Shown here in pieces: positions 30,283 through 39,711 of a stretch of DNA of 64,000 nucleotides. Position numbers and translations under genes: made by a program. The first letter of the stretch is position 1. Every line of letters starts with the position of its first letter. This DNA is from an uncultured Lachnospiraceae bacterium (lineage in GTDB: Bacteria > Bacillota > Clostridia > Lachnospirales > Lachnospiraceae), in contig CANQDA010000010.1 in the NCBI GenBank assembly GCA_947591155.1, positions 34,108-98,107 of the forward strand. Reading direction: 5' to 3'. The notes beneath the pieces were generated by a model that worked only from the letters and a program-made list of their open reading frames with translations, searched no databases and had not been told where the DNA came from.

Positions 30283-31593
30283 ATGTGGGACTTTTTGAAG
30301 ACGGATTCCAGATTTATCGGAATAAAGCCCTTTGAACAAAAAGTATGGCTGTCTTCTCCAACTATGCATGGTGAAGAACTTCAGTATGTTAAGAAGGCAG
30401 TTGAAACCAACTGGGTTAGCACTGTTGGAGAAAATATAAATAAACTTGAAGAAATGGTTGCAGAATATCTCGGAATGAGATATTCTGTAGCATTATCGTG
30501 CGGCACAGCGGCTTTGCATCTGTGCATAAAGTTGGCAGCAGAGCGGATCAATCCGGGTGCAAAACTAGGGGAGAGCTTGGTTGGACAGAAGGTGTTCTGT
30601 AGTGATATGACATTTGATGCCAGTGTGAATCCTGTTGTCTATGAGGGCGGCGAGCCTGTTTTTATCGATACGGAGATTGATACTTGGAATATGGATCCAG
30701 CGGCATTAGAGAAAGCATTTGAACTATACCCGGATGTGAAGCTAGTAGTATTGGCACATCTTTACGGTGTTCCGGCAAAGATGGATGATCTTATAAATAT
30801 ATGCAGAGAACATGATGCGCTGATTGTGGAGGATGCAGCTGAAGCGATGGGCGCGCGGTATGATGGACAAGCTGTATCCGGTATGTGCGGTTCGTTCGGA
30901 GATTTTATAGCAATTAGTTTTAACGGAAACAAGATCGTGACAGGAAGCTCAGGCGGAATGTTTGTTACTAACGATAAGGCTGACGCGGAGAAAGTGCGGA
31001 AATGGAGCACTCAGAGTCGGGAGGCTGCACCGTGGTATCAGCATGAGGAGTTAGGCTACAACTATCGAATGAGCAATATCATTGCCGGAATCGCTCGAGG
31101 CAATATGCTCTACATTGATGAGCATATTGTTCAGAAAAGAGCAATCTATGAGCGATACGAAGAAGGGTTGAAAGATTTGCCTGTAGAGGTCAATCCATTT
31201 GAGAAAAAGAGCAGACCGAACTATTGGCTTAGTTGCATTCTGATTGACGAAAAGGCAATGTGCAAGCAGGTGCGTGGGGAGAAGGATTATCTTTATAAGA
31301 GCGAGGCGGGGAAGTCTTGTCCGCAGGAAATTCTGGATGCGCTGACGGCGTTGAACGCGGAAGGTCGTCCGATTTGGAAGCCGATGCACATGCAGCCAAT
31401 TTATAGGATGAATGCATTTGTTACGAAAGACGGAAACGGAAGAGCAGGATCGAACGCTTATATAGACACGGAAACTGCTGCGGATGTAGGGGCGGATATC
31501 TTTGAACGAGGGCTGTGTCTGCCGAGCGACAACAAGATGACAGAGGAGCAGCAGAAGAGAATTATAGATATTGTTCATAGATGCTTCGAGTAA
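30283..31593 (+). CDS. UDP-4-keto-6-deoxy-sugar aminotransferase, PglE-like (DegT family)
   Basis: VWLSSPTMHGEELQYVKKAVETNWVSTVGENI, ALSCGTAALHL, ISFNGNKIVTGSSGGMFVT. Confidence 0.88.
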   Translation: MWDFLKTDSRFIGIKPFEQKVWLSSPTMHGEELQYVKKAVETNWVSTVGENINKLEEMVAEYLGMRYSVALSCGTAALHLCIKLAAERINPGAKLGESLVGQKVFCSDMTFDASVNPVVYEGGEPVFIDTEIDTWNMDPAALEKAFELYPDVKLVVLAHLYGVPAKMDDLINICREHDALIVEDAAEAMGARYDGQAVSGMCGSFGDFIAISFNGNKIVTGSSGGMFVTNDKADAEKVRKWSTQSREAAPWYQHEELGYNYRMSNIIAGIARGNMLYIDEHIVQKRAIYERYEEGLKDLPVEVNPFEKKSRPNYWLSCILIDEKAMCKQVRGEKDYLYKSEAGKSCPQEILDALTALNAEGRPIWKPMHMQPIYRMNAFVTKDGNGRAGSNAYIDTETAADVGADIFERGLCLPSDNKMTEEQQKRIIDIVHRCFE

Positions 31594-31663
31594 AAACAGG
31601 AATAATTATAGCTTGACTCATTTCTAAAACGGGATGTAATGGAAAGAAAGGGTTTATGATAGC

Positions 31664-33214
31664 ATGTGGGACAGAAAATACCGAGATGAGTTGGAACGCC
31701 GCCGCAAGACCGCATCTGTCGGTGGCGGAGAAAAACGTATTGAGACCCAGCATGGGAAAGGAAAGTTGACAGCACGGGAGCGCTTGGCCTATCTGTTTGA
31801 TGAAGGCTCGTTTGTCGAGATCAATATGTTGGTTGAATCTCAGGATTCCCGTTTCGATATGGATAAGAAGAAGATTCCGGGAGACGGCGTGGTGATTGGC
31901 TACGGCACTGTTAATGGACGTGTGGTTTACGCATCGTCTCAGGACTTCACTGTGATAGGCGGCACGCTCGGAGAATACCATTCCAAGAAAATCTGTCATA
32001 TTATGGATATGGCTCTGCAGATGAAGGTTCCGTATGTCAGCATTAACGATTCCGGAGGGGCTCGCATAGAGGAAGGAATCAGCTCACTGGACGGATATAG
32101 TGGTATCTTTTACCGTAATACGAAGGCGTCAGGAGTGATTCCCCAGATTTCTGTCATCCTTGGACCGTGCGCAGGGGGTGCTTGCTATTCTCCTGCTATT
32201 ACTGACTTTATTTTCATGGCAAAAAAGACTGCCAATATGTTTATCACCGGGCCTACAGTTGTAAAGACTGTGATGGGAGAAGATATTAACGCAGAGGATC
32301 TTGGGGGAGCCGGCGTGCATGCATCCAAAAGCGGTGTGGTTCATTTTGCCTATGAAGATGACAAGGCATGTTTAGACGGGGTGAAGAAGCTTTTGTCTTA
32401 TTTGCCGGAAAACTGTGATGAGAAGCCGCCATTATCCGTAGGCGAAGCCAGGGAAGAGTCTTCACTATTGGAAGAGATTGTTCCTGACAACCAGCGTAAG
32501 TTGTATGATATGAAAGATGTCATCAACTGTTTCGCGGATACGGATTCTTTTTTCGAGATACAGGAAGAGTTTGCGAAGAATATTGTTGTTGGTTTTGTTC
32601 GGATTGATGGGGAAACTATAGGTGTTGTCGGGAATAATCCTCAAGGCGGTATGGCGGGATCTCTGGATATCGATTCCTCTGAAAAGGCCGCGCGATTTGT
32701 CCGCTTTTGCGATTGTTTTAATATCCCGTTACTTACTCTTGTGGATGTACCCGGGTTTTTCCCCGGCAGCAGGCAGGAGCATGGCGGGATTATCCGCCGA
32801 GGAGCGAAACTTTTATACGCTTACGCTGAGGCAACTGTACCTAAAGTAACCCTGATCCTTCGCAAGGCCTATGGCGGAGCATATATCGCGATGAGCAGCA
32901 AAGGAATGGGCGCGGATATCGTTTTTGCATGGCCAATTGCCGAGACAGCGGTGATGGGAGCTGAAGGTGCTGTAAGCATCATGTATGGGAAGCGGATTGA
33001 AGCGACTGACGATCCGGAAGCCGAGAGAGCCAGGTTGGTGGCCGAATATGAGGAGCAATTCATGACTCCGTATATTGCGGCAGAGCGCGGTTATATTGAC
33101 GAGATTATCCTGCCGGAAGAGACCAGAGAACGGATAAAGAGCGCATTTGAGGCACTGAAGTTGAAAGATAGACGTGCCGCCGGTTTCCGGGAGCATGGAA
33201 ATATACCACTATAA
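31664..33214 (+). CDS. Acyl-CoA carboxyltransferase (PccB/MmdA-like beta subunit)
   Basis: KLTARERLAYLFDEGSFVEI, LGPCAGGACYSPAITDFIFM, DVPGFFPGSRQEHGGIIRRGAKLLYAYAEATVPKVTLILRKAYGGAYIAM. Confidence 0.92.
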   Translation: MWDRKYRDELERRRKTASVGGGEKRIETQHGKGKLTARERLAYLFDEGSFVEINMLVESQDSRFDMDKKKIPGDGVVIGYGTVNGRVVYASSQDFTVIGGTLGEYHSKKICHIMDMALQMKVPYVSINDSGGARIEEGISSLDGYSGIFYRNTKASGVIPQISVILGPCAGGACYSPAITDFIFMAKKTANMFITGPTVVKTVMGEDINAEDLGGAGVHASKSGVVHFAYEDDKACLDGVKKLLSYLPENCDEKPPLSVGEAREESSLLEEIVPDNQRKLYDMKDVINCFADTDSFFEIQEEFAKNIVVGFVRIDGETIGVVGNNPQGGMAGSLDIDSSEKAARFVRFCDCFNIPLLTLVDVPGFFPGSRQEHGGIIRRGAKLLYAYAEATVPKVTLILRKAYGGAYIAMSSKGMGADIVFAWPIAETAVMGAEGAVSIMYGKRIEATDDPEAERARLVAEYEEQFMTPYIAAERGYIDEIILPEETRERIKSAFEALKLKDRRAAGFREHGNIPL

Positions 33215-33242
33215 TCGTGGGATACGGTGAAAAGGGGTGGAC

Positions 33243-34115
33243 ATGATAAACGCGTTATTATTTCCGGGGCAGGGGTCTCAGGAAGTGGGAATGGGAAAAG
33301 AATTGTATGAACAGCTTCTGCGGGCGAAAGATATTTTGGATGAAGCCTGTAAGATTGTAGGATATGATTTAAAGGATCTCATGTTCAATGGTCCGATAGA
33401 AAAATTGACGGACACTCAGTTTGCACAACCAGCTATTTATACTTGCTCTGCGATGTATCTTGAAAAGGTCAGACAGGAGGGCATTGAGTATGATTATGTC
33501 GCTGGTCACAGCCTGGGAGAATACAGTGCGCTTTACGCGGCGGGTGTTTTCAGCTTTTCAGATGGATTGAGACTGGTCTGCAAGCGTGGTCGGGCGATGG
33601 GAGCAGAAAACGGAAAAGGGATTATGGCGGCGGTGCTCGGTCTTGATGAGAAAGAACTCAGGGGATACCTTGAAGGTATTTCGGGCGTTGTTATGGCCAA
33701 CCTCAATACCAAGACCCAAATCGTGATTTCGGGAGTGGAAAGTGAGGTTGCTAAGGTCGCAGAGAGGCTTTTGGCAGGGGAAGAGATAAATGTTAGGAAG
33801 TTGAATGTAAGTGCGGCATTCCACAGCCCACAGATGCAAAGTGCAGCAAAAGCCATGAAAAGAGAGATAGAAGCTGTGGTTTTTCATGAACCGACAGCGT
33901 ATATTGTCTCAAATGTGACAGGAAGGCCGACGAAAGATATAAATGAAATTAAGAACAACCTTCTTGTCCAGATTACGGGGCAGGTGAGATGGTATGACAG
34001 CATCATCGCCATGAAGGATGCCGGGGTAGAGGCATTTTACGAGGTCGGGAACGGACAGGTCTTAAGGAAGATGAATCGGGCTATCACGCTTCGACCGAAA
34101 TGTCTGAGTATATAG
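33243..34115 (+). CDS. fabD: ACP S-malonyltransferase
   Basis: LLFPGQGSQEVGMGKELY, AGHSLGEYSALYAAGVFSFSDGL, SAAFHSPQMQSA. Confidence 0.92.
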   Translation: MINALLFPGQGSQEVGMGKELYEQLLRAKDILDEACKIVGYDLKDLMFNGPIEKLTDTQFAQPAIYTCSAMYLEKVRQEGIEYDYVAGHSLGEYSALYAAGVFSFSDGLRLVCKRGRAMGAENGKGIMAAVLGLDEKELRGYLEGISGVVMANLNTKTQIVISGVESEVAKVAERLLAGEEINVRKLNVSAAFHSPQMQSAAKAMKREIEAVVFHEPTAYIVSNVTGRPTKDINEIKNNLLVQITGQVRWYDSIIAMKDAGVEAFYEVGNGQVLRKMNRAITLRPKCLSI

Positions 34116-34123
34116 GAGGAGAC

Positions 34124-34753
34124 ATGACGGATTTAATCATAGTCGGGGCAAGCGGTTTCGGACGGGAAATATTGGCTGTAATAGAAATGATTAATAGTAC
34201 CAAACCGACTTGGAATGTCCTTGGGTTTATCGATGATAATCTGAATGCCTTGGACAACTTTCCGCTAGACTATAACGTTTTAGGAACAATTAAGGAATGG
34301 AAACCTACTGGTAACGAGAAATACGTTATTGCAATAGCGTCGCCTAAGATAAAAGAAAAGATTGTACGGTCACTAAAGGAACGTGGGGCGAAATTTGCAA
34401 CAATAATTGCACCAACAGCAACTGTCGGCGATAGGACCACGGTTGGGGAAGGCGTAGTCATGTTTGGTGGTGTCGGAATCAGTGTTGATGTCACAATCGG
34501 GGATTTTGTATTTTTCAATGCGCTTGATGGCATTGGGCATGATGCAGTGATTGGGGACTATTGTACATTTGGCCCCAAAGTATGTATATCCGGGAAAACA
34601 GTAATAGGGAAATGCGTTAATGTTGGAGCTCTAGCTTCTACTTATCCAGGGGTAATAGTTGAGGATTACGCAACGATAGGTATGAACAGCTGCGCAATTC
34701 GAAAAGTTAAATCTGGGACAACAGTAATAGGAGTTCCGGCAAAAACATTATAG
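34124..34753 (+). CDS. PglD/NeuD-like sugar O/N-acetyltransferase (left-handed beta-helix)
   Basis: LIIVGASGFGREILAVI, hexapeptide repeats, GIGHDAVIGDYCTFGPKVCISG, IGVPAKTL; RBS aggagga before ATG 34124. Confidence 0.9.
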   Translation: MTDLIIVGASGFGREILAVIEMINSTKPTWNVLGFIDDNLNALDNFPLDYNVLGTIKEWKPTGNEKYVIAIASPKIKEKIVRSLKERGAKFATIIAPTATVGDRTTVGEGVVMFGGVGISVDVTIGDFVFFNALDGIGHDAVIGDYCTFGPKVCISGKTVIGKCVNVGALASTYPGVIVEDYATIGMNSCAIRKVKSGTTVIGVPAKTL

Positions 34754-34970
34754 GTGAAGGAGAAATTCTTGTAGCATATGTTTCCTTTAAATAGACCATA
34801 AACCCTAAAAAGATGTATTACGATAAATGCAGTGGGCATTCATAGCAAATACTGAGATACACTATGAATTTGTAGAAATTTAAGGAGAAGACAGGTTGTT
34901 GGAGCGTGAATGTAATAATAAATGGAAATATGATGACGGAGAGATCCAGGAAAAATGAGGAAGAAAGAAC

Positions 34971-35657
34971 ATGCATAGACATGGAATCTATGAGAAATAT
35001 ATTAAACGACCGCAGGATTTTTTGTGTGCGCTTATAGCATCCGTTGTCCTTTCGCCTGTGATGTTGGCAACAGCGCTGTTGGTTCGGAAAAAGTTGGGAA
35101 GTCCTATCCTGTTCACACAGGACAGGCCAGGTAAAGATGGAAAAATATTTAAATTATATAAGTTTCGCTCAATGACAAGCCAGAGAGATGGGAACGGGAA
35201 TCTGCTTCCGGATGAAGTGAGACTCACCAATTTCGGGAAGAAACTTCGGTCTACGTCTCTGGACGAACTTCCGGAGCTGTTTAATATCTTGAAAGGAGAT
35301 ATGAGCATTGTGGGGCCGAGACCGCTGTTAGTCTCATACTTGCCGCGATATAATGAGCACCAAGCCAGAAGACATGAAGTGAGACCGGGATTTACGGGAC
35401 TCGCCCAGATTCACGGAAGGAACGCGATTAGTTGGGAAGAAAAGTTTGACTGGGATGTGAAATACGTGGATTATGTTACATTTTTGGGGGACTGGAAGAT
35501 CATATTTTCGACGATAAAAACTGTGCTGAAGAGAGAAGGAATCAGTGCGGCGGGTGAAGCGACGATGGGTGAGTTTCTAGGCAGTAAAGAAATTATAAAG
35601 AATGTGGAAAATAATATACGGGGTATGTCTGATTGCCAGAGGACAGAGGTATTCTAA
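34971..35657 (+). CDS. Undecaprenyl-phosphate sugar-1-phosphate transferase (PglC-like)
   Basis: FTQDRPGKDGKIFKLYKFRSMT, LDELPELFNILKGDMSIVGPRPLLVSYLPRYNEHQARRHEVRPGFTGLAQI. Confidence 0.94.
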   Translation: MHRHGIYEKYIKRPQDFLCALIASVVLSPVMLATALLVRKKLGSPILFTQDRPGKDGKIFKLYKFRSMTSQRDGNGNLLPDEVRLTNFGKKLRSTSLDELPELFNILKGDMSIVGPRPLLVSYLPRYNEHQARRHEVRPGFTGLAQIHGRNAISWEEKFDWDVKYVDYVTFLGDWKIIFSTIKTVLKREGISAAGEATMGEFLGSKEIIKNVENNIRGMSDCQRTEVF

Positions 35658-35773
35658 CTCTTGTTCGCTGGTTATATTGTATTATTTGCTTTGTACAGAA
35701 TATATAGATCTTCATCGGATATAACGGGGAGAATTGCCAGAGACTTATTTTAGAACAAAAGGAATTGATAAAT

Positions 35774-37825
35774 ATGCTTGCTAATAGAAAAAAACTAAAA
35801 GTGATTTATATTGCTTGGATCTTATTTGGCCTGATACTGGCATTCTCTGTGACAGGTTTTGTTTTAAGTGGAAATGGTTCAATATATAATTTCTATAATG
35901 TTGGAGACGTATATGAAATTAACGATACATTGTACAATTTACATGATCAGCAGGAATACGGCCATCAGGAGGACTCTGGCGAAGTAGTACTTGATGGCGA
36001 TATGTATGTGTATGGGATACGCATAATAAAAAATAAAAACAAGTGGAATTATTTTTGTATAGATTTAGATAATATAACGTCTGCTTGCCTTCAGGTTGTA
36101 GTAAATTATATTAGAATGGAAGATGGGACGGCTGTTGAAAATGAGGGTCGCAGATGCGTTCTAAAAGAAGGTACGAATGTAGTTGAAGTTCCTGAAAATT
36201 CTTCTTTCAATGTTTTAAGAATCAGTATAGTAGGAGAACAAGGGGATTCTTTTTTTGTAAGGAAAATGCAGTTAAGGGAGACAGCACCTATATTCACATG
36301 GAAGGCAGCAATAAAGATCTATCTGATCACTTACGCATTATATAGTTTGGCTATCTGCATTCTTTTATTTATCTGGGAAAAAGTTGGCTTGAAATGCAGG
36401 ATATACAGATGCATAGAGGTGCTGCAGGGCGTGTACGCTTTTGTTGCCGAAAAACTGTATAGTTTAGCATCGAAAGTCCCATGGCTTCTGAAAAGGCGCA
36501 GACCCCTTCGAACGATTTTGTTTGCGCTCATGTTTGTGTATAATGCATACGCCCATATGCAGGGAACTGCCAAGACAAGATTCAAATATCACCTGATTGT
36601 CTACATGGTGATACTATTGTTAATTACGATACTGACCATACGGCCCAAATTGAAAAAGCAGAATTGGAACAATGCCCTTGCTTGGAGTTGGCTTGCTCTG
36701 TGGGGGATGGCGTGTATATCAGATTTCCTGGTACCAAAGAATTACAGATATTTGGGATATATAATGGTTCTTGTGGTGGGCTTTTTCTTCTTTGTGTGGA
36801 ACAACATGGAGAATCCCCATGAGCTCGTACAGGATTTTGTGCGAGCCATCCATATCTTTTTCGGATTTATTATTATATTCTGCTTCCTTTTCAGGCCGAA
36901 GACGGAGGGCATAAGATATGCGGGGATCAGTACGAATCCCAGCGTTTTTGCCTTATATCTGGGCTCCATCTGGGCAGTAGTGCTTGGAGAGGTAGAGAAT
37001 GGATTGAGAGAGCGAAAACCGGTCATTAAGATGCTGCCGCATATCATAGAGGGATGCCTGGTTGCTGCATTCTGTTGGGAATCTCAGTCTGCGGGGCCGA
37101 TTCTGTGTATGTTGGCGGTTGCGTTTGTGTGGTTTCTGAGGGCGATCTGTTACACGAAAAAAACACGGACACAAAGGAAAGCGATGCTATCGGTTCTTTC
37201 TTTCTTTCTATTGCTGATACCGGCATATATGGCGATGGATTGGGGGATTGGGCATATACCGCAGGCTTTGGGGCATTCTGTTATTTTGGGAGAAGAGCAG
37301 CCGTTGGCAAGTGAGGATTGGGGCATGGTTGCGCATGCCGCCGGTCTGAAAGAGAAGTTTGCAGAGACCCGGTTGGGACAGAAGTTTGCAAGCGCTACTC
37401 TTTCGGGTGTCTTGGGCTCAAGGGATTACTATTACCGTCAATACCTCCGCTACATGAACTTGTTCGGACATGAGAAAGGCCCCCAATTGTGGGGAAGGAG
37501 AAGATTGCCCCACAACGCCTTCCTCGGCATTGCCTACCGCTACGGTGTGTTTGCGGTTGTGCCGTATATCCTGATGTTGGGGACGGTGCTGGTGCGGACG
37601 TTCCGATATGGCAATAAGAAGGTGGAATACGCGGGTATGCCGTTTTTGATCTGCCTGATCTCGATCCTGATGTCCATGACGGACAATGTGGAGCAACCGT
37701 TTGTCTGGCTGCCGTGGATCGCGCTGTATCTGATGATGGGAATCGTGTTCGCGGATGAGGAGCAACCGGGGCAAGAGCATGAACCTGCGTTGCAGGAAGT
37801 TCTTGAAATGGGAGGAAACGAATGA
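35774..37825 (+). CDS. O-antigen ligase/Wzy-like membrane protein
   Basis: Large polytopic protein; C-terminal GRRRLPHNAFLGIAYRYGVFAVVPYILML resembles WzyC domain; located next to PglC-like gene. Confidence 0.7.
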   Translation: MLANRKKLKVIYIAWILFGLILAFSVTGFVLSGNGSIYNFYNVGDVYEINDTLYNLHDQQEYGHQEDSGEVVLDGDMYVYGIRIIKNKNKWNYFCIDLDNITSACLQVVVNYIRMEDGTAVENEGRRCVLKEGTNVVEVPENSSFNVLRISIVGEQGDSFFVRKMQLRETAPIFTWKAAIKIYLITYALYSLAICILLFIWEKVGLKCRIYRCIEVLQGVYAFVAEKLYSLASKVPWLLKRRRPLRTILFALMFVYNAYAHMQGTAKTRFKYHLIVYMVILLLITILTIRPKLKKQNWNNALAWSWLALWGMACISDFLVPKNYRYLGYIMVLVVGFFFFVWNNMENPHELVQDFVRAIHIFFGFIIIFCFLFRPKTEGIRYAGISTNPSVFALYLGSIWAVVLGEVENGLRERKPVIKMLPHIIEGCLVAAFCWESQSAGPILCMLAVAFVWFLRAICYTKKTRTQRKAMLSVLSFFLLLIPAYMAMDWGIGHIPQALGHSVILGEEQPLASEDWGMVAHAAGLKEKFAETRLGQKFASATLSGVLGSRDYYYRQYLRYMNLFGHEKGPQLWGRRRLPHNAFLGIAYRYGVFAVVPYILMLGTVLVRTFRYGNKKVEYAGMPFLICLISILMSMTDNVEQPFVWLPWIALYLMMGIVFADEEQPGQEHEPALQEVLEMGGNE

Positions 37826-38763
37826 AAGTCTTAGTCACCGGCGTCGCGGGCCAGCTCGGCCACGACGTGATGAATGAACTTGCGAGAAGAGGATACGAGG
37901 GGATCGGCTCGGATCTGGCGTCGGAGTACGGCGGGACCGCGGACGGCACGGCCGTGACAAAGATGCCCTATGTGCCGATGGATATCACGGATGGGGCGTA
38001 TGTGGAGCGGGTGCTCTCGGAAGCCGCGCCGGACGTGGTGGTGCACTGCGCGGCGTGGACCGCGGTGGATATGGCCGAGGACGATGACAAGGTGGAGAAG
38101 GTACGCCTGGTCAACGCGAAGGGGACAGAGAATATCGCGCGCGTCTGCAGGAAGCTGGACTGCAAGATGGTGTACCTGTCGACGGACTATGTGTTCGACG
38201 GGCAGGGGGAACGGCCGTGGGAGCCGGACTGCAGGGACTACAAGCCGCTGAACGTCTACGGGCAGACGAAGCTTGAGGGGGAGCTCGCGGTGTCCGGAAA
38301 TCTGGAGAAGTATTTCATCGTCCGCATTGCCTGGGTGTTTGGCGTGAACGGGAAGAATTTTATCAAGACGATGCTGAATCTGGGCAAGACGCACGACACG
38401 ATCCGCGTGGTGGACGACCAGATCGGCACGCCGACCTACACTTACGATCTGGCTCGGCTATTGGTGGACATGATCGAGACGGAAAAGTACGGCTATTATC
38501 ACGCGACGAACGAGGGCGGCTACATCAGCTGGTATGAGTTCACGAGGGAGATCTTCCGGCAGGCCGCGGCGCTCGGACACGCGGAGTACGGTGAGGATCG
38601 GCTGAGCGTGATCCCGGTGTCGACGGCAGAGTACGGCGCATCGAAGGCGAAGCGCCCGTTCAACTCACGCCTCGACAAGAGCAAGCTGACGGCGAACGGG
38701 TTTACGCCGCTGCCGACATGGCAGGATGCGCTCGCGCGGTATCTGCAGGAAATTGAATTCTAA
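37822..38763 (+). CDS. rfbD: dTDP-4-dehydrorhamnose reductase
   Basis: VTGVAGQLGHDVMNEL, CAAWTAVDMAEDD, STDYVFDGQGERPWEPDC, YGQTKLEGE, RIAWVFGVNGKNFIKTML. Confidence 0.93.
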   Translation: MKVLVTGVAGQLGHDVMNELARRGYEGIGSDLASEYGGTADGTAVTKMPYVPMDITDGAYVERVLSEAAPDVVVHCAAWTAVDMAEDDDKVEKVRLVNAKGTENIARVCRKLDCKMVYLSTDYVFDGQGERPWEPDCRDYKPLNVYGQTKLEGELAVSGNLEKYFIVRIAWVFGVNGKNFIKTMLNLGKTHDTIRVVDDQIGTPTYTYDLARLLVDMIETEKYGYYHATNEGGYISWYEFTREIFRQAAALGHAEYGEDRLSVIPVSTAEYGASKAKRPFNSRLDKSKLTANGFTPLPTWQDALARYLQEIEF

Positions 38764-38830
38764 AAATAGGCTGCCCCGAGGATGACTTCCGGAACGCGAC
38801 ATTCGGATTTCATTTTTGGGGCACGTTTAT

Positions 38831-38859
38831 TTGACTGCGGTATAAAATTGATGTACAAT
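38831..38859 (+). promoter_or_regulatory. Putative sigma-A promoter
   Basis: TTGACT-N17-TACAAT upstream of small ORF at 38919. Confidence 0.55.
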
Positions 38860-38918
38860 AAAACGCAGGAAATGCCTGACAGTACGACAGCATCTGGCAG
38901 CGCGAGAAGGAGGATAAC

Positions 38919-39116
38919 ATGGGAAATAATCTCGATAAATTGTTTTTGCTGACTTATACGGCGAAGGGGTATGACGGGTTTGCGCATTCGTATCATGCCT
39001 GGTTCGCCACGGAGGAAGAGCTGAGATCTTTTGTATGTGAGCAAAAGGCCGCTGGCGGGGAGATTGAGACAGATCTGGCGATCGAGATCCGGGATTACCG
39101 TTCGATCAGTGTGTAG
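38919..39116 (+). CDS. Small conserved-hypothetical-type protein (65 aa)
   Basis: ORF with good RBS (gaaggaggataacATG) and promoter. Confidence 0.65.
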   Translation: MGNNLDKLFLLTYTAKGYDGFAHSYHAWFATEEELRSFVCEQKAAGGEIETDLAIEIRDYRSISV

Positions 39117-39238
39117 CGCGGATCTGGAAGAATCGGAAAAGAAACTTCGGTAAAAGGGCAACGGCTACCTGCGCAATGTCATTTTGAAAAAGCATACAGA
39201 GCTGTGGTCTGTCGCCCGCCGCCTTGGGGGTAATTTTT

Positions 39239-39649
39239 ATGAACATTTTATTTTATCTTGTACCGAAAAGCAGCGTCATGTATTTGTATGACGATTATTC
39301 GCTTCGGCAGGCGCTGGAGAAGATGGAGTACCACAAATACAGTTCCGTGCCGATCATCAATCGCGCAGGGGGTTATGTCGGGACGCTCACGGAGGGTGAT
39401 ATCCTCTGGGAGGTCCGCAAGCAGGGAAGCCTTGATCTTCGGAGCGCGGAGGACATTCCGATTCGCCGGTTGCACCGCAAGAGGGACAATCAGCCGGTGA
39501 ATGTGAACTGCAACATCGAGGATCTCGTCATGACTTCTCTGAATCAGAATTTTGTGCCGGTGATCGACGACAATGGTATTTTTATCGGTATTGTGACCAG
39601 GAAGAGCATCATCGAATATTGCTACGACCAATATAAAAAGCTTGTGTGA
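39239..39649 (+). CDS. CBS-domain protein
   Basis: SLRQALEKMEYHKYSSVPIINRAGGYVGTLTEGDIL and NFVPVIDDNGIFIGIVTRKSIIEYC, paired CBS motifs. Confidence 0.85.
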   Translation: MNILFYLVPKSSVMYLYDDYSLRQALEKMEYHKYSSVPIINRAGGYVGTLTEGDILWEVRKQGSLDLRSAEDIPIRRLHRKRDNQPVNVNCNIEDLVMTSLNQNFVPVIDDNGIFIGIVTRKSIIEYCYDQYKKLV

Positions 39650-39664
39650 TCGTAATTATTGTGA

Positions 39665-39687
39665 TAGAATGTTACAGAAATGTAACA
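39665..39687 (+). promoter_or_regulatory. -10 element followed by palindromic operator-like site
   Basis: TAGAAT overlapping TGTTACA-GAAA-TGTAACA perfect inverted repeat upstream of amidase gene. Confidence 0.5.
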
Positions 39688-39711
39688 ATTCTTAAGATGG
39701 GGTGATGTGCA

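Noticed and set aside
5063-37825. Mobile element carrying the capsule locus
   Set aside because: No transposase, integrase or flanking terminal repeats seen; composition shift alone does not establish a mobile element.
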